The position numbers and the translations under genes are program-made. The notes below the pieces were generated by a model that ran no database searches, was not told where the DNA came from, and was given only the letters and a program-made list of their open reading frames with translations. 64,000 nt of DNA, taken from positions 62,469,880 to 62,533,879 of the forward strand of contig CP141132.1 of NCBI GenBank assembly GCA_035236585.1. The letters are read 5' to 3'. The DNA comes from Warburgia ugandensis. Taxonomy: Eukaryota; Streptophyta; Magnoliopsida; Canellales; Canellaceae. Positions 30,153 through 43,652 of this stretch are shown in pieces. Position 1 is the stretch's first letter, and each line of letters starts with the position of its first letter.

Positions 30153-31961
30153 TATGACACCCTTGGTTTTTCTCATCGATAAACTAATAATTTTTAAAAT
30201 GTGTTGGGATCCCTGTTTAAATTTTTTGATTTTTAAATTGACCAAAAAATAAAACTTGAATAAAGAATAATTTATTTCAAAATCCCAAGAGTCATAGAAC
30301 CACAAAATTATAGATTTAACAGTGGAATGATATCCCATTTCTACCGAAAATCCTATAAAGTCTCCTCTGTATTTCAAACCATTGCACATCACATGTGCGA
30401 TATAAAATTACCTGATAAAAATAATAACATAACATAACATAACATAACATAACATAACATAACATAACATAACATAACATAACATAACATAACATAACAT
30501 AACACAACATAACATGACCCTTAGGAGACTCATTCTCCTTGCCCATCCATCTACAGAAAATACCATACTCAATAAAAACATATACTCCAACAACGGATAG
30601 TAAAATCAAGACATGATAGAATTGCCCAGGGTTTGTCCATACACAACCAACACATTCAACAAGAACCCAATTCTTTACATCCATGTCATAGAGTAATGCA
30701 TACCAAGGTATAATCCATAAGTCATGAACGAAGTAGAGAAGGAACAAACCTTATAGTTTCTAAAATATCCTCTACATATTACTGAGAGTCACTATCACCC
30801 TTGTCGGCTTTGTCAACATGTCAAACCTACCACTACTCCCTATATCTGAGGCTTTGCAAACCAAATCAATGTCTCAGCAAGCTATTGCTTGTGTAGGTGA
30901 TCACATTTAATAAAAAATACAATGTAATAGTCTAGCATAAGAGTATTAATGTCATGGCAAATCTCAAGTAGTAAAACATTTATATAGCACGTCAAATCAT
31001 CAGACATCCAGGGTAAAATAGCATATGAAAGATCATGAATCAAAACAAAACATTAGCAGTCAAAGCATGATTTATGCCTGAACATAAAAACATCATATCC
31101 AATCACCATGGCATGCAAGGCATGAGTAATGCATGATTATGCATTTATCACAATCAAATGAAAATTAGTTTTATCATCTAAAAATATGGATGCATGTTAT
31201 GACAAATAGGGCGCTCATGCATAATCATGCCCTAAGAGTGTCAAGTACACTCATATCACTGACAATGAGTACTCATTGACTTTTCAGATTCCTCACCTGT
31301 AGCTCACTCAGCTTGAAGGCCGACCCACATAGGCTTCACCCAATATATCAATACCGCATGAGCATACATAATAAGATCATGGATTGCTATGCTACAATGG
31401 CAACCACTCCAGGTTACAAACCATTGCTGCTTGTCGTTGACATCGAAACAGGAGACTAGTGTTTGCCAAGGCATGGGAGTCAGTCAGGCATGCATGGGTG
31501 GCCTGCCCATGGTTACCACAAACCACACGCAGTGCCCATCATCAGGGCCATGTCTATAATATGTAAATTTAGAGGACAGTGGGCAACCCTATGACCCTCC
31601 TAGCATAGCATCCACGGGGCAGAAACGCCCGTTATAAAATAGCAAAAATGAGAGATAAATCATAGAAATTCCCATATGTAAACAATCTCAAGAAGATCAA
31701 ATCAGAAGACATGCTAATATATCATCAGTCATGCATTAAAACGAGATATAAATCATGTGGAGTAAAATGTCATAATATCAATCATGTATGATGAATGGGA
31801 TTCTCATGAAAACATGATAGGGCATAAAACTCATACTTTAAGATTTTCAAATAATATGTCATGATCCACGAAATCAGGAAAATTACTAAATATAATCACC
31901 TACCTTAGACTATATAATACTTGTCTGTATCTCCCAATTCAGGCAGACCCAACTCAATCGC
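30153..31961 (-). repeat. Left LTR of E4, first segment
   Basis: Aligns with 51158 to about 52893 base for base over long stretches, apart from a pentanucleotide expansion at 30424-30515. It is interrupted at 31962 by family A element E3 after the shared phrase AGACCCAACTC. Confidence 0.93.
30424..30515. repeat. (AACAT)n pentanucleotide array
   Basis: About 18 units. The partner LTR has only two degenerate units at the same place (about 51421-51436). Long minus-strand frames reading Met-Leu-Cys-Tyr-Val repeats come from this array. Confidence 0.97.
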
Positions 31962-33442
31962 TGTTGTTGTTTTCTGCAAGTGTACGGGCTATTGTGGTAT
32001 AGATAATGCAAGTATGGGTTGATCCCACAGGAATGAGCTTTAAGAATTTGGAGTTTTAATAAATTTTAATTATTTAAAAATTGAAATTAAATGATAAAAC
32101 TTAATAGAAAGAGAAATCAGACTTCAGATGTGTTTAATCAATGAAATTATAGAGGCATAATCCAAAGAAAACAGAAATTTAACTAAAAAATAAGAAAATT
32201 CCACTTCTCTAGACTACTTATCTTCAAATTGTATAGATCTGGTCTCTTAAATCATGATCAGCCTTCATCAACATGTTTCTAACACTTTTGATTAATGATC
32301 CACTGGAGGGATTAGGTAGATTCTAAAAATTATGAGAGATCTAGGCTAAATAAGAATTTTGACATTTAACGGCTCAAATTTAATTTTAGATTCTTAGATT
32401 AAAGATTAGGAATAGTAAAAGTGCTTTAAATTTTCCTACAACCCAAATCTATAAGTTAATTGAAAATTGGAATTGAAACGGATGAGCAATTGAAGATCTA
32501 CTAAAATTAAACTAGAACCATTGATTCAATTAAACACGGATAGATAACACAGTTCCTGGATTAATTGAGAATAACACAGTATGTAGATAATAGAATGGGA
32601 ATAAGATAGAGCATAGATAAAGATAAAATTGTAAATAGAAATTTACTACTAAGGGCAAAAAGGAAAATTTCCCTAAAAGTTCTTGGGAAATTGCCTGCCC
32701 CTTTTCTTCAGGCTGACAATAGGACCAATAGAAGGCGACGGGAGCAAGCTGATTGGGAGATAGGGCAGGCTGGTCTGGTTGGGAGCAGGGCTGCGTCAAG
32801 CTGAGAATAGGGGAGAGAGGGAGCATAGCACGGCTCTGGAGGTTGCTTGGTTGTGTGGCCCTGACTGACAGGTGTGGCGTTGCCTATTGCGGTGGAATTA
32901 GAACTCGAATTGGTTGAACAGTGGAGTGGAGAGCAGGGTCATCCCGCGGTGACCTTGGTTATCCGTTCCAGAGCAGATGATTGCTAGCTGGTATAGATTT
33001 GGGCAGTCCAGCTAAAGCAAGGGAAAGGATCTGGGATGAACGATAGAAGGAAAAAATAGAGAAAGGAGCAGTATGGTGGGTTAAAAGATGGAGAATACGA
33101 TTAAGGGACGAGGTAATGATCAAAGAAGGGAGAAGAAAAAGAAGTGGGCTGGGACAGTGTGAGTGGAGAGAGGTTGAGTAGCTTAGGTAGTGTAGTGACT
33201 CAGAGAGAAAAGGATAGATTGGGTGGGATGGAGATGGGGAGCCGAGGACTGAATAGAGGAAGCGATAATGGCAAGGTGAGAACAAAGAGAGAAGGTGGGA
33301 AAAAAAATTGTTGGGTGCTTGAAAGTGAACAGATGGTGTGAGTGATGGGTTGGTGATGAAATAGAGATGGTTGGGAGGTAGCGGATAAAAAGGGCAGCAA
33401 AGCAGAGGCAGGCTAGTAAAATGTGAGAAATAAGGGTAAGTG
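31962..33442 (-). repeat. E3 left LTR, first segment
   Basis: Left edge TGTTGTTGTTTTCTGC. Collinear with 42257-43377 and the other family A LTRs. Confidence 0.9.
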
Positions 33443-36400
33443 TGTAATGACTCAAAATTTTCAATCTTATTATGTCACTTTTACAACCACGATCAATCAT
33501 GATGTTTGGTTTGTTTATTTTGGGAATTAAATACACTTAAATCATCATAATAGGTGGTTGGATGTTTATTTTAATTAAAATATGAAACCAAAGAATTTGT
33601 GAGAAAAATTAGTATCATTAGATTATACACTCGAAATGGAATCCAACACCTCAAAGAACACTGAAAACAAAGTTCGTAAGAAGAAGTTATAAGCATTGAA
33701 AGATGGAGGGCATATCTGTAATTTGACTGTAAACGAAAAAGGCCTGAAAACGCAGGGGTCATTTTGATAACGACACCCCTGGTCGTCCCCTACTTCTCAC
33801 CGACTTCCAGCACTACCTCTACAAGGTGGCGCCAAAAGAAATGGTGGGACCGCCATTGGGTAGCACCACCTTCACGGGCTTTAAAAAGCTCTTCTCCCTC
33901 TTTCTCCGATCACCTCTTTTCCCTATCTTCTCTAGCTGCTACAGCCTAGGCTTCTGACAAGTTTTTTATTATTATCGAAAAACCCCCCCTCTGCAATTTC
34001 CAGCACTGGCCCAGGTCCTTCATTCGGGTCGGCCATTCTTCTCTCTCCTTTTCCCCCCATTTTTCCTCTGGTTTCACCGGAAAACTAAGTTTTTCCTTAA
34101 TGTGTTTTTCGGCGTATAGGGCTTGGGCGATTCGAAGAAAACATCAAAATCCCCACCTCTTCCACACCCAAGTACCCTCCTCTTCTTCCGTCTCTTCTCT
34201 TCCCTCTCTTCCCTTAGTTTTTCCCCTCTTTTTCGACCCAGATCCATGCCGGATCTTGTGGGCTCTGGCCGAAAATCGCTGAAAGAGGGTTTGTTTCAGA
34301 ACCCTAGAACCAGAAGCATCTTAGGGACACTGTGCATAGCGTGGGCCTGGGACAGGGTCCCTGGGATGGGCTTTGGGCTTGCGATTGTGTAGGCACAGTC
34401 CCAAGTTTGACCGGGACACACAAGCGCCCCGAGAGCTAAGACACACCCGCGTGACGCTGTCCAAGAAGCGCGCCCTGGCGTGCCGTTCGGGCGTGCACAC
34501 ATGTGCGAACGCGGTCTTGGTTTGACTGGGATGCGCACGCGTCGTGGGAACAGTGACACGCGGGCCCTACGCAGACAATTCTGGTTCGTCCGTTGATGCA
34601 CGACGTTAAAAGTGCAATTAAAAAGCCTATATAACTTCGATTGACGATCTGAAAGAACCGTTGCATTCGTAATGACAACGCGGACCTAATGAGACTATAA
34701 AATTTAGGATCAGATCTCATGAATTGGTCTACTAAAGATGTTAGGAGTTTAATAGCTTAGGAATAACCCTAAAGTACATATATTAGCCCTTAAATAAAAG
34801 ATCTGACCATTAAACATTAGATCTCTACGCGAGATCTAGCCTGAAAGTGCGCTAAGCAAGGACCTATAGATCCTAAGAAGCAGATCTAGCCATCTAAGTA
34901 ATGGTCCATAAAGGTGGAAAAATAATACTTGTATCCTTGTTATTAATTGATATTCAGGATTTCACAAAGGTAACTCAAGGTCGAGTAATGAAGGATGCAA
35001 TTCAAGGAACATCGAGGTAGGTAGTATGATACTACTAAGTTTTCATAAATGCATCTTAAACTCTAACTTGCCTTTATTGTCATTTTTAGCATGCTTTTGA
35101 GATATGATGTTCTAATACGAATATGCTGAATTGTCTTCATGTTTTATGGCTTTGAATGCGATATTAGCATGAATTGATTTTATGCACTGCTCCCATGGTT
35201 GAAAATAAATGCATAAATTGCATGATTTCGATGATTGAGATTTGGATTTGTCTATATGTGCTTTTTGGGCTATTGAGCTTAGTGGGCACTATGCTGAGAG
35301 GTTGTTATGCACGGGGTTGGCCTCCTGGCCTCTACCACCAAAAAGGGTGGATGGTATCACTGCTAAAAACAACATTTTCCCTTCCCTGACTACTATGGTA
35401 AATAGTGACGACCATTGGAGGTGTCAAGGCACCCTTTCGGGGACATATCCATAGTTGCCATAGAGGCTATGGTGGACTGGTCTATAGATACCGAAGACAC
35501 ACGATTTAGAGGTGTTCTAATCGTGAGCATAGTTGGCCCTATGATTTCGGTTGGATTGATATGCATATAGCATTGAGATGGTCGTAAACATGTACTCGTG
35601 ACCAGTCGGTTTGATATGGTTACCGACCCATCAGCTTGAGTTCCAAGTGGGCAGATCGCCGAATGAGGCAACCTGCAGTGGGAATAAAACCAAAAGTCCA
35701 TGTGCATGAGACTTATAGTAATGCCAGCATTTGCTTGAATGACGACTATTTTAAGAGTTTCATGATTATTATATTTTACGTGTTGGTTTGATGTGTTACC
35801 GAGATCTTCTTACATGGATACTATTAATATCTACTTTATGATGTTAGTCATGTCTATATCGTTGAATACTAGATTTTGGTAAAGGATTTCATGATTGAAA
35901 TTGCATCAATGAGCCTATGTTTTATGCATAAATATGTATGTTTGCACAAGATGGAATCACTAATGTTTTACATGAAAAAGCTCTTTGAATTGTGCACGTT
36001 GGCTACCGCGTTTTCAAAATAGTAGTATTAGATCACCTACTGGGTATGAGAAATACTCACCAAAATATATTATTTTTATAGATTAAATCTAAAAGAATTA
36101 GAAGAAGCATCAGGAAATGTCAGTGCTACGATCAAGTAAATGAGGAGAAGATACATATAAATGTAAGTATATAATTCACCCTTTGAATATGTATCTGTAG
36201 TTAATACAATTGGATTGTGTGCTATGACTGCATAGACTTGGGAAGACATTTATGATTTTTCTTTATTTCCTTATTCATCTTGAAGGCAAATGACACTTGG
36301 GATTTTCAAAAATGAATTTGAAACAAAATATTTTTTCCGCGGCATTGCATTGTTTTTCTAAAAGTGTTTTCAAATAGGGATCGATCCTGCCTTAGGAATT

Positions 36401-36444
36401 AGTTATTACATTTAAAAATGCATGTGAAAACCTAGGTCATCACA
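33443..36444 (+). mobile_element. Family B solo LTR (3002 bp) inside the E3 LTR
   Basis: Edges TGTAATGACTC and GGTCATCACA. Flanks are AAGTG (33438-33442) and GAGTG (36445-36449), a target duplication with one transition. An unbroken family A LTR at 13.70 kb reads AAGTAAGTGGG at this place, which supports the insertion point. The interior aligns with 23968-27761. A CpG-rich stretch at about 34430-34600 precedes a TATATAA motif (34628-34634), plausibly the LTR promoter region. Confidence 0.88.
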
Positions 36445-36563
36445 GAGTGGAAAAAAGATAAGTGTGGGGAGGGCTGGGCAATAAAGGTGATGGTGGGAGG
36501 TGTGACAGAAAAAAATGATGAGAAGAAGAGAAAGAAGAAAAGAGTGGGAAGAAGGGGGGGGGG

Positions 36564-36632
<69 letters not shown>

Positions 36633-37357
36633 GGGAGATATTGGGAGTGTGCGTGAGGTAAACGGGAGAGATGGAGATTAAGAGAAGAGGATGGGGAGTA
36701 CGTAAAAGAGAAAAAGAAAGGGTGGAGAGCAAAGGATATGGTAAAAGCAAAGACAAAATTAACAATGAAAGCAACCTTATTGGAAAGAAAGGAACGGCAC
36801 AGAAAAAGTTAAGCAAAGACAAAACAAAACTCCAAAACTCAAAACTTCCCTAGAATCCCATGGCTTCCCTCTCTTATAGATTTCCCCCCTTCTAACTCCA
36901 TCTTTCCTTATCTTTAGGATCAAGTTTCCTACTAGGAAACTTCCTCCTAACTTCCATTCTCATCCATAGTTTCCTCTCCTTATTAGAACTCCTCTTTCTT
37001 TAGGAAACCATTCACTCTTGCTTGATTGATCTTCAAGATGATCTACACTATTGAAATTTAATATGATCTACCCATTCCTCTTTTGATGAATCTGCACCAT
37101 TGAACATCTATCTAAGCCATCCATCCCTCCTTTAGTTGATATGCAAGTCCAAAGACTAGATTGGAGTCATCTAAATCATACATTAAGCATTCGATTAGCT
37201 CAAATGATCATCTGAGTTTTAATTTTGACAATTTATGGTTCGATGCTCAATTTGAGATAAATCTCATAAATTATCTAAAAATTACAAAATTAATGAGTTA
37301 GATGGCCTAATTAGATGCTAAATTAGGGGTCTTTTGGCCAAAATTACACACTTAACA
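36445..37357 (-). repeat. E3 left LTR, second segment
   Basis: Continuation of the split LTR, ending in TTAACA. It contains a G13 run and (GA)n at 36554-36629. Confidence 0.9.
36554..36629. repeat. (G)13 and (GA)n tract
   Basis: A 13-bp G run adjoins about 64 bp of GA. Confidence 0.97.
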
Positions 37358-39051
37358 TATCGCTCAACCAGCATTTTGCTAGTCCCAAGCAAAACATGCA
37401 GAAAATTATTTTACAAAAACTGGTACAAGGTGCCACCTTCATAGGTACTCACGATTGCACTTAGCACATGCAACAAGCCCTTAAACCCCTAGGTTACCCC
37501 TATGGATGAGTTAGGCCTCGTGAATGTTTGTAGTGAATATACCCACAAAATTCAATAAGGTTGAGTCCCCTATTTATCTTAGAAATCCTCATTCAGTAGC
37601 ACTCTACTAGTTTTTTACAACTTAATAGAGAAGATGTGATAATTTTACACATCATACACATTAAAGACATTTTATTTGAATTATTTCTTGGATTGTGTGT
37701 ATGTGTTCAGCCATATAAATCTTGACTTCTAACTAGATGTGCTTAAATTCCATTGGAATATGTCTTGACCTCAACTCCTCACAGGTATACGCTCAGAAAT
37801 GAAACTCTCAGATAAGGGGTTTAACATATTTCTCTCATTATGTGATCGAATCCAACAAGCTAATGGTTCACACAAATCTTTGAATGCTCATTAGACAAAG
37901 GAAAGTAATCCCTAAGAGTGTATGTTATCACCAAGAATATTAGCATAGTTTACCTTAATTCCTTCTTTTTATTTCCTCTTTAAGGATATGTTCCACCTAC
38001 GATCAATAGGTCCTTAACTCGGATGAAACATAGGCTTAGGGCAAGTTCAAAAAAGAAGAGTATAAGGATTTCAAAGGTTCAAAATTGAGTAGAGGTCTTC
38101 CATAACTATCTGTTAGGACAACTTTTCTTTTGGGTTTGTACTTGAAGTGAATATATCTCTCATATTTTTGTCTTTGTCTTTCATTTTTTTTTTTTTTTCT
38201 TTGGAAGAAAGACTACTCATTTTTCTCACTTCTTTGACTTCTTGTCCTATTTTTGAACCTTTTCTACTAACTCTACTCAATTTGAACATGGGTGGTGGTT
38301 ATTTAATTTACTAGCTTGTTTCGGGTTAAGGTAATTGAGATTAGGAAAGAAAAGGCTTAATAATAGGCTCAAAGGGCTAACTAGTGGTATGATATATTGG
38401 GTAGGCTTTATACCTCTGAGCTGAACAAGGATGACCTATATCATTTCCTAAACCCTATCAGATTCAATAAATTTTCTAGAATTAAAGCTATTACTCTTAT
38501 TTATTCTTAATTTTTAACCAAAACATGGATAACAGGATCACACTAGGTTATGTACACTGAAGAAATTGAGGAATTACATATAACTCTCAGAAAGAAGATA
38601 GCCTGTAAACTCACTGGGTTATAGGTCTCCTCTGATTTTCCTCAAGGTTTCTAAGTTATACCTCTCTATTAATCTTGATTATGTGCTATGTGTAAATGGT
38701 TTTCAAGAATTAACTTTCATAAAATATTTCAACACATGAATGATAAGCAAAACTAATCATATGCATTCCCATTAAGAGGTGAAAATAGTGGAATTACTAA
38801 ATTTTGAACATCCAGTTCTCATCACAGTAAGGGAACTCAACCGTAAAACCTTTTTTTTTTTTTTCAAAAGAATCAAGAAAACTCAAGTAAATTCAAAATT
38901 CTGATATGCATCTACACCCCCCAACCTGAATGAAACATTGTCCTCAATGTTTTGAAAACATAGGATCCTATATGATAATGGAGTGATGTAGACTCTAAAA
39001 CCCTTAGATTGCCTCCCAGTAAGCACTAAGTTTAATGTCTTCAGTCAGACG
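37358..39051 (-). other. Non-coding 3' internal region of E3
   Basis: Collinear with 14279-15972 of E2. No RT, RNase H or integrase seen. Confidence 0.8.
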
Positions 39052-41127
39052 TTAACATTTAATTTGACAATGTGTAAGGCAGGCCCCTAGTCGATCAAAG
39101 TAAGACAATGTTGGAAGAACTTTTGGAATTAAATCTTAAATCATATTGCAAGAGTCATCAAGATCTGATTGGTGATGGTTGGCTTTGAAGACATTGAGCT
39201 CAACTTTCATATTGCCAAAGGACAATTGTAATACACCATTTCTACAATTTATGCTTGCATTGGACGTCGTTAAGAATGGACTTCCAACAATCACTAGGAT
39301 TTGACTAGTGGGGTTTGCTACAGTCTAGGTATATAGGACAATGAAATTGAGAGGGAATTAAAGCTAGTCCACCTATATTAATACATCCTCAATCATACCA
39401 CGAGGAATCTTGATAGATCTATGAGCTAATTGCTGCATGGTAGTGGTTGGTTTTAATTGCTCGAGTTTTAGTTGCTCGTAGATAGAGTATGGCAACAAGT
39501 TAACACTAGCCCCCAAGTCAAGAAGTGCTCTATGCATGACATAATCTCCAATGAAATAAGTAATTGTAGACATCTCAGATCTCTAAATTTTGGTGTGGTG
39601 TTGTGTTGAATTAAAGAGCTCACCTGCTTGGTAAGGAAGGCTTTCTTTTTCACATTAAGCTTTTGCTTTGTACTACAGAGCTATTTAAGAAATTTGGCAT
39701 AAGAGGGAATATCCTTGAAAGCATTGAGTAACAGAATATTGATGTATGCATGTTTAAACACTTCTATTATTTCATTAAAATTTGTTCCTTTCTTAGCCCT
39801 ATTGCGTAATTGCGTAATTGGGGCTTTAAGCACATAAGGTGCCTCCACTATAGGCTCAGAAGGAGTAGGAGATGTCTGTCTCTTTTCTTTCTCCCATGTT
39901 TTAGTTGCCTCTTTCTCCTCTTCAGTTTCCTTAGCCTACCCTTATTCGTTCTTGATCTGACGATCGCTCTTAAGGGTAGTTATGGACTTGGCATGCTTAT
40001 GAGGGTTAAGGTTTTGAAAACTTGACCCTATCTCAAATTGACCCTTAGGGTTGTGGATAGGTTGACTAGGGAACTGACCCTTTCCTCTGTTATGTAATTC
40101 AGCTAACAATTGGCTTACCTGCATGTCTAGTTTGGCTATGGCTTCAGAATATGGGTTGTTGCTAGGTTGATTATATGCATTCAACGCATTTGCTTGGTCT
40201 ATAAGATATTTAGGGAATACTTTATTGGATGGACAAGCTAATGTTAAATGAGCTGGACTAGAACAAGTAGTGTATACCTCTTGCAGAGGTTTATGGAATA
40301 AGGTAGTAGCCATAAAAGATTGAAACATAGTTTGAAGCTCGTCCATTCTTCCACCTAATTTTTCAGCAATAGATTTGAGCTTATAGGATAGATTATATGC
40401 ACTCTTATCTCATGGATACCTCCTTTCTTAGTGGGCTAGTTAGTTCTTTCTCTTCTATTTGGACAATCCCATTGATGAGAATCATTGGCCACTGTCTAAA
40501 AGAATTACCATGTCTCACTTTCATCTTTTAACATGAGGGTCCCTTTACTCGCTGCATCTATCATTTATCTATTTTGCAGCAATTCGTTCTACCATTCCCA
40601 ATATTCGTAATATTGCTCATCATCCCTTTGTTGGAAATTTATAATTTCACGACGTAAGGCATTTTTTTGTGAACATAGAAGAACTTGTTTAGAAACTTCT
40701 TAGACAATTGGTCCCATGTATGTACGTAACTTACCTCTAAGGAATTAAGACATGACTTGGCTTTGTCCTTAAGTGAGAATGGGAATAACCTAAGCCTAAT
40801 CGAATCATCTGAAAATGTTTGGAACATAAATGTGGCACAAATATCAAGGATCTCCTTGATATGTAGGTAGGGATCTTCTTAGTATCGACCATAAAAAGTA
40901 GAGTAATTGAATGACTCCCGGCTTTAATTCGAAGTAGTTAGCATTCGTGGGAGGTAAAGTTATGAAGGATGGGCTATTGAGTTAGAGCAGCGCATAAAAA
41001 TCTCTAATTATTTTGCGCCCAATCTTTATTGGTGGTTCAGCCATGGGAATATGAACTAGGTGTCGGATGCATTAAATCTCTGGGTCTAAAGGTAATAGCT
41101 CTAGGTTCTGAGATTGAGGCCCTTGCA
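39052..41127 (-). pseudogene. gag-protease polyprotein of E3, decayed
   Basis: Same order as E2: start near 41125-41127, a Gag core (40639-40827, RLRLFPFSLKDKAKSCLNSL), a knuckle reading YTTCSSPAHLTLAC with the first Cys changed to Tyr (about 40.2-40.3 kb), then the protease. Here the active-site motif is intact, ALLDLGASVNLLPYSIYEQL (about 39.46-39.53 kb, Asp codon 39517-39519). The region ends at the same stop as E2 (39052-39054). The family signature VGSPFLTTSNASINCRNG follows at about 39.25 kb. Frame changes make the whole non-functional. A Gag piece near 40.6 kb seems shortened relative to E2. Confidence 0.82.
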
Positions 41128-42232
41128 TGAACTAGCCTAATTTAAAATGTCCTAATCTAAATGCTGACTCTAACTCTATGTGATGCAAACAAAAGGCACA
41201 CTCAAACAATCCTTAGGCTAATAAGCAATATTTTGATTTTTTGGTATTTGTGTAAGGATAATGCTTTTAATTTAGCTTAATCTATAGCTCCTCCTCTCCT
41301 TTATATTTGACTTTTGCTTACTAGTTAAGTTTTTTGCAAGGTGGTTAATACAATCCTCATGTAAACAGGCATTTAGATCTCACAAACATCAATAGAAGGC
41401 ATGAGAAAATCACTTGGATTTTAAGACACCCACTATAACCACAGTGCTCAAAAGTCACTAGAGTGACAATAAATTGAGTCTTAGTAAGAAGGTCTTACCA
41501 GCATGTGATGGCCCTATAAGTCTCTTCTAATTGATTTTAGATTAATTTTAAAGGTAAGGTTGCACACTTGAGGTGATTGTACTAGGTGAGCTAAGGAGTG
41601 GTCATGAAATCCACCTTTGATCTTGTGGGGGTAGGGTGCCCTTACTATTTAAATTCCACACTTCCTGATAGTTCGATTAGCATATAGATCACCTTAAAGC
41701 ATTAAACGTGCCCTAAGAATGTAATTAAAATAGTAAACTAATGCAAAACCCTAAAAATGCAGTAGTTATCAAATATGCCTTCTATATGCACTTATACTAC
41801 CAAACAATGCAAATGTAAACCTTAATCTAAGAATTAAAAGGAGTGAGGAAAACTTACAATAGGGTTTCTGATGAAGATCAATTGTGAGCCACCTTATCCT
41901 ACACTTGCCTGCATTATACAATCCTTTAAAAATTGAAATGAAAATTGCAAATTACAAAGGGGCCTCACTACAAGATTCACTCAAAAGAAAAGGAAATTTC
42001 TAATATAGGAAAGTAGGAAAATTTATATTTTTATGAAGATCCACTTGCTAATTTTCTCTACTTTCCTATTTCCCTAAAAAATAAAATTAGAAATAAGTAC
42101 CAACTTTAGGAAATAAAGTGGTTATGCACAAAAAAAAATTTGAAAAATGCACCTAAAAATGCTAAAAATATGTAATTCCTAAGTTTTTTTTTTTGGATTT
42201 TTAATTAAAATTTAAAAAAACTCTGTTGTGGG

Positions 42233-42250
42233 TCCCCGGTAATGGAACCA
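42233..42250 (-). other. Primer binding site of E3, tRNA-Asp type
   Basis: In element sense it reads TGGTTCCATTACCGGGGA, six bases from the LTR edge. It matches 14 of 18 positions of the tRNA-Asp complement, including the CCGGGGA block. Confidence 0.75.
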
Positions 42251-42256
42251 AAAATT

Positions 42257-43463
42257 TGTTGTTGTTTTTTGCAAGTGCACGAGCTATTGTGGTATAGCTA
42301 GTGCAAGTACGGCTCTATCCCATAGGGACACGCTTTAAGAATTTGGATTTTTAATAAAATTTAATTATTTAAAAATTAAAATTAAATGAAAAAATTATTA
42401 GAAAGAGAAATCAGACTTCAGATGTGTTTAATCAATGAAATTACAGAGGTCTAATTCAAAGAAAACAAAATTTTCACTAAAAAAATAGGAAAATTCCACT
42501 TCCTTAGATTTCTTATCTTCAAATTCTATAGATCTGATCTCCTAAATCATGATCAACCTTCATTAACATGTTTCTAGAACTTTTGATTAATGATCCATTG
42601 GAAGAATTAGGCAGATTCTAAAAATTCTAAGAGATCTTGACTAAATAAGAATTTTGAGATTCAACGGCTCAAATCTAATTTCATGTTCTTAGATTAAAGA
42701 TTAGGAACAATAAAGTGCTAGAAATTATCCTACAACCTAGATCTGAAAGTTAATTGAAAATTGGAATTGAAACGGATGAGCAATTGAATACCTACTAAAA
42801 TTAAACCAGAATCGTTGATTCAATTAAACACAGATAGATAACACAGTTCCTAGATTAATTAAGAATAACATAGTATGCAGATAACAGAATGGGAATAAGA
42901 CATAAATGTAAATAGAATTTTTCTAGTAAGGGTAAAAATGGTATTTTTCTCGGAAGTTCGTGGGAAATTGCTGGCTCGTCTTCTTCAGGTTCATGACAGG
43001 ACCGGTAGAAGGCGACGGGAGCAAGCTGATGGAGAGATGGGATAGGCTGGTCTAGTTGGGAGTGGGGTTACATTGGCTTGAGAACAGGGGAGAGAGGGAG
43101 TGTCGCACTGCATTAGAGGTCACCTGGTTGTGCATCCCTGTCTAGCAGGTGTGGTGTTGCCTGGTGAAGTGGAAGCATAACCCAATCTAGTTGAACAATG
43201 GAGTGGGGAGGAGGGACAGCCTGTGGTGATTTGGGTTGTTCGTGTTGGAGTAGATGACTGCTTGCCTGTATGGATCTAGGCAGTCTGGCCAAAGTAGGGG
43301 AAAGGATCTGGGATGAACAACAGAAGGAAAAAACAGAGAAAGGAGCAGTTGGGTGCGTGAAAAGATGGAAAACGTAATTGGCCAAAATTACCAAATTAAT
43401 GAGTTAGATGGCCTAATTAAATGCTACACTAGGGGTCTTTTGGCCAAAATTACACACTTAACA
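42257..43463 (-). repeat. E3 right LTR, internally deleted
   Basis: Starts TGTTGTTG and ends CTTAACA. It is about 0.7 kb shorter than other family A LTRs because sequence is missing at about 43378, where it jumps to the last 85 bp of the LTR. Confidence 0.88.
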
Positions 43464-43652
43464 CACCCCCGACCAGCATTTTGCTAGTCCCAAGCAAAAT
43501 ATGCAGAAAACTATTTTACAAAAACTGGTACAAGGTGCTACTTTCATAGGTACTTACGATTGCACTTAGTACATGCAACAAGCCCTTAAACCCCTAGGTT
43601 ACCCATAGTGAACAAGTTAGGCCTCGTGAAGGTTTGCACTAAATATACCCAC
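43464..43652 (-). repeat. Second family A internal fragment beside the E3 right LTR
   Basis: Begins with the polypurine-tract complement CACCCCCGACC and repeats 37358-37548. It is cut at host LTR sequence. Confidence 0.88.

Larger units (their letters stand above)
31962..43652 (-). mobile_element. Family A element E3, LTR-internal-LTR-internal rearranged copy
   Basis: Nested in the E4 left LTR. The order on the plus strand is the left LTR (31962-33442 and 36445-37357, split by a family B solo LTR), the internal region (37358-42256), the right LTR (42257-43463, with an internal deletion near 43378), and then a second internal start (43464-43652). That last piece repeats 37358-37548. Host LTR sequence resumes at 43653. 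About 0.7 kb of host LTR present in the right copy (about 52894-53591) is missing at this junction. The pattern fits unequal recombination between elements followed by an end deletion. Confidence 0.85.

Noticed and set aside
30316-30747. 143-residue frame with repeated Met-Leu-Cys-Tyr-Val
   Set aside because: Read-through of the AACAT pentanucleotide array inside an LTR.
34123-34720. Overlapping frames in the GC-rich part of a solo LTR
   Set aside because: GC-rich DNA has few stops. Frames overlap on both strands, show no domain and sit inside a defined LTR.
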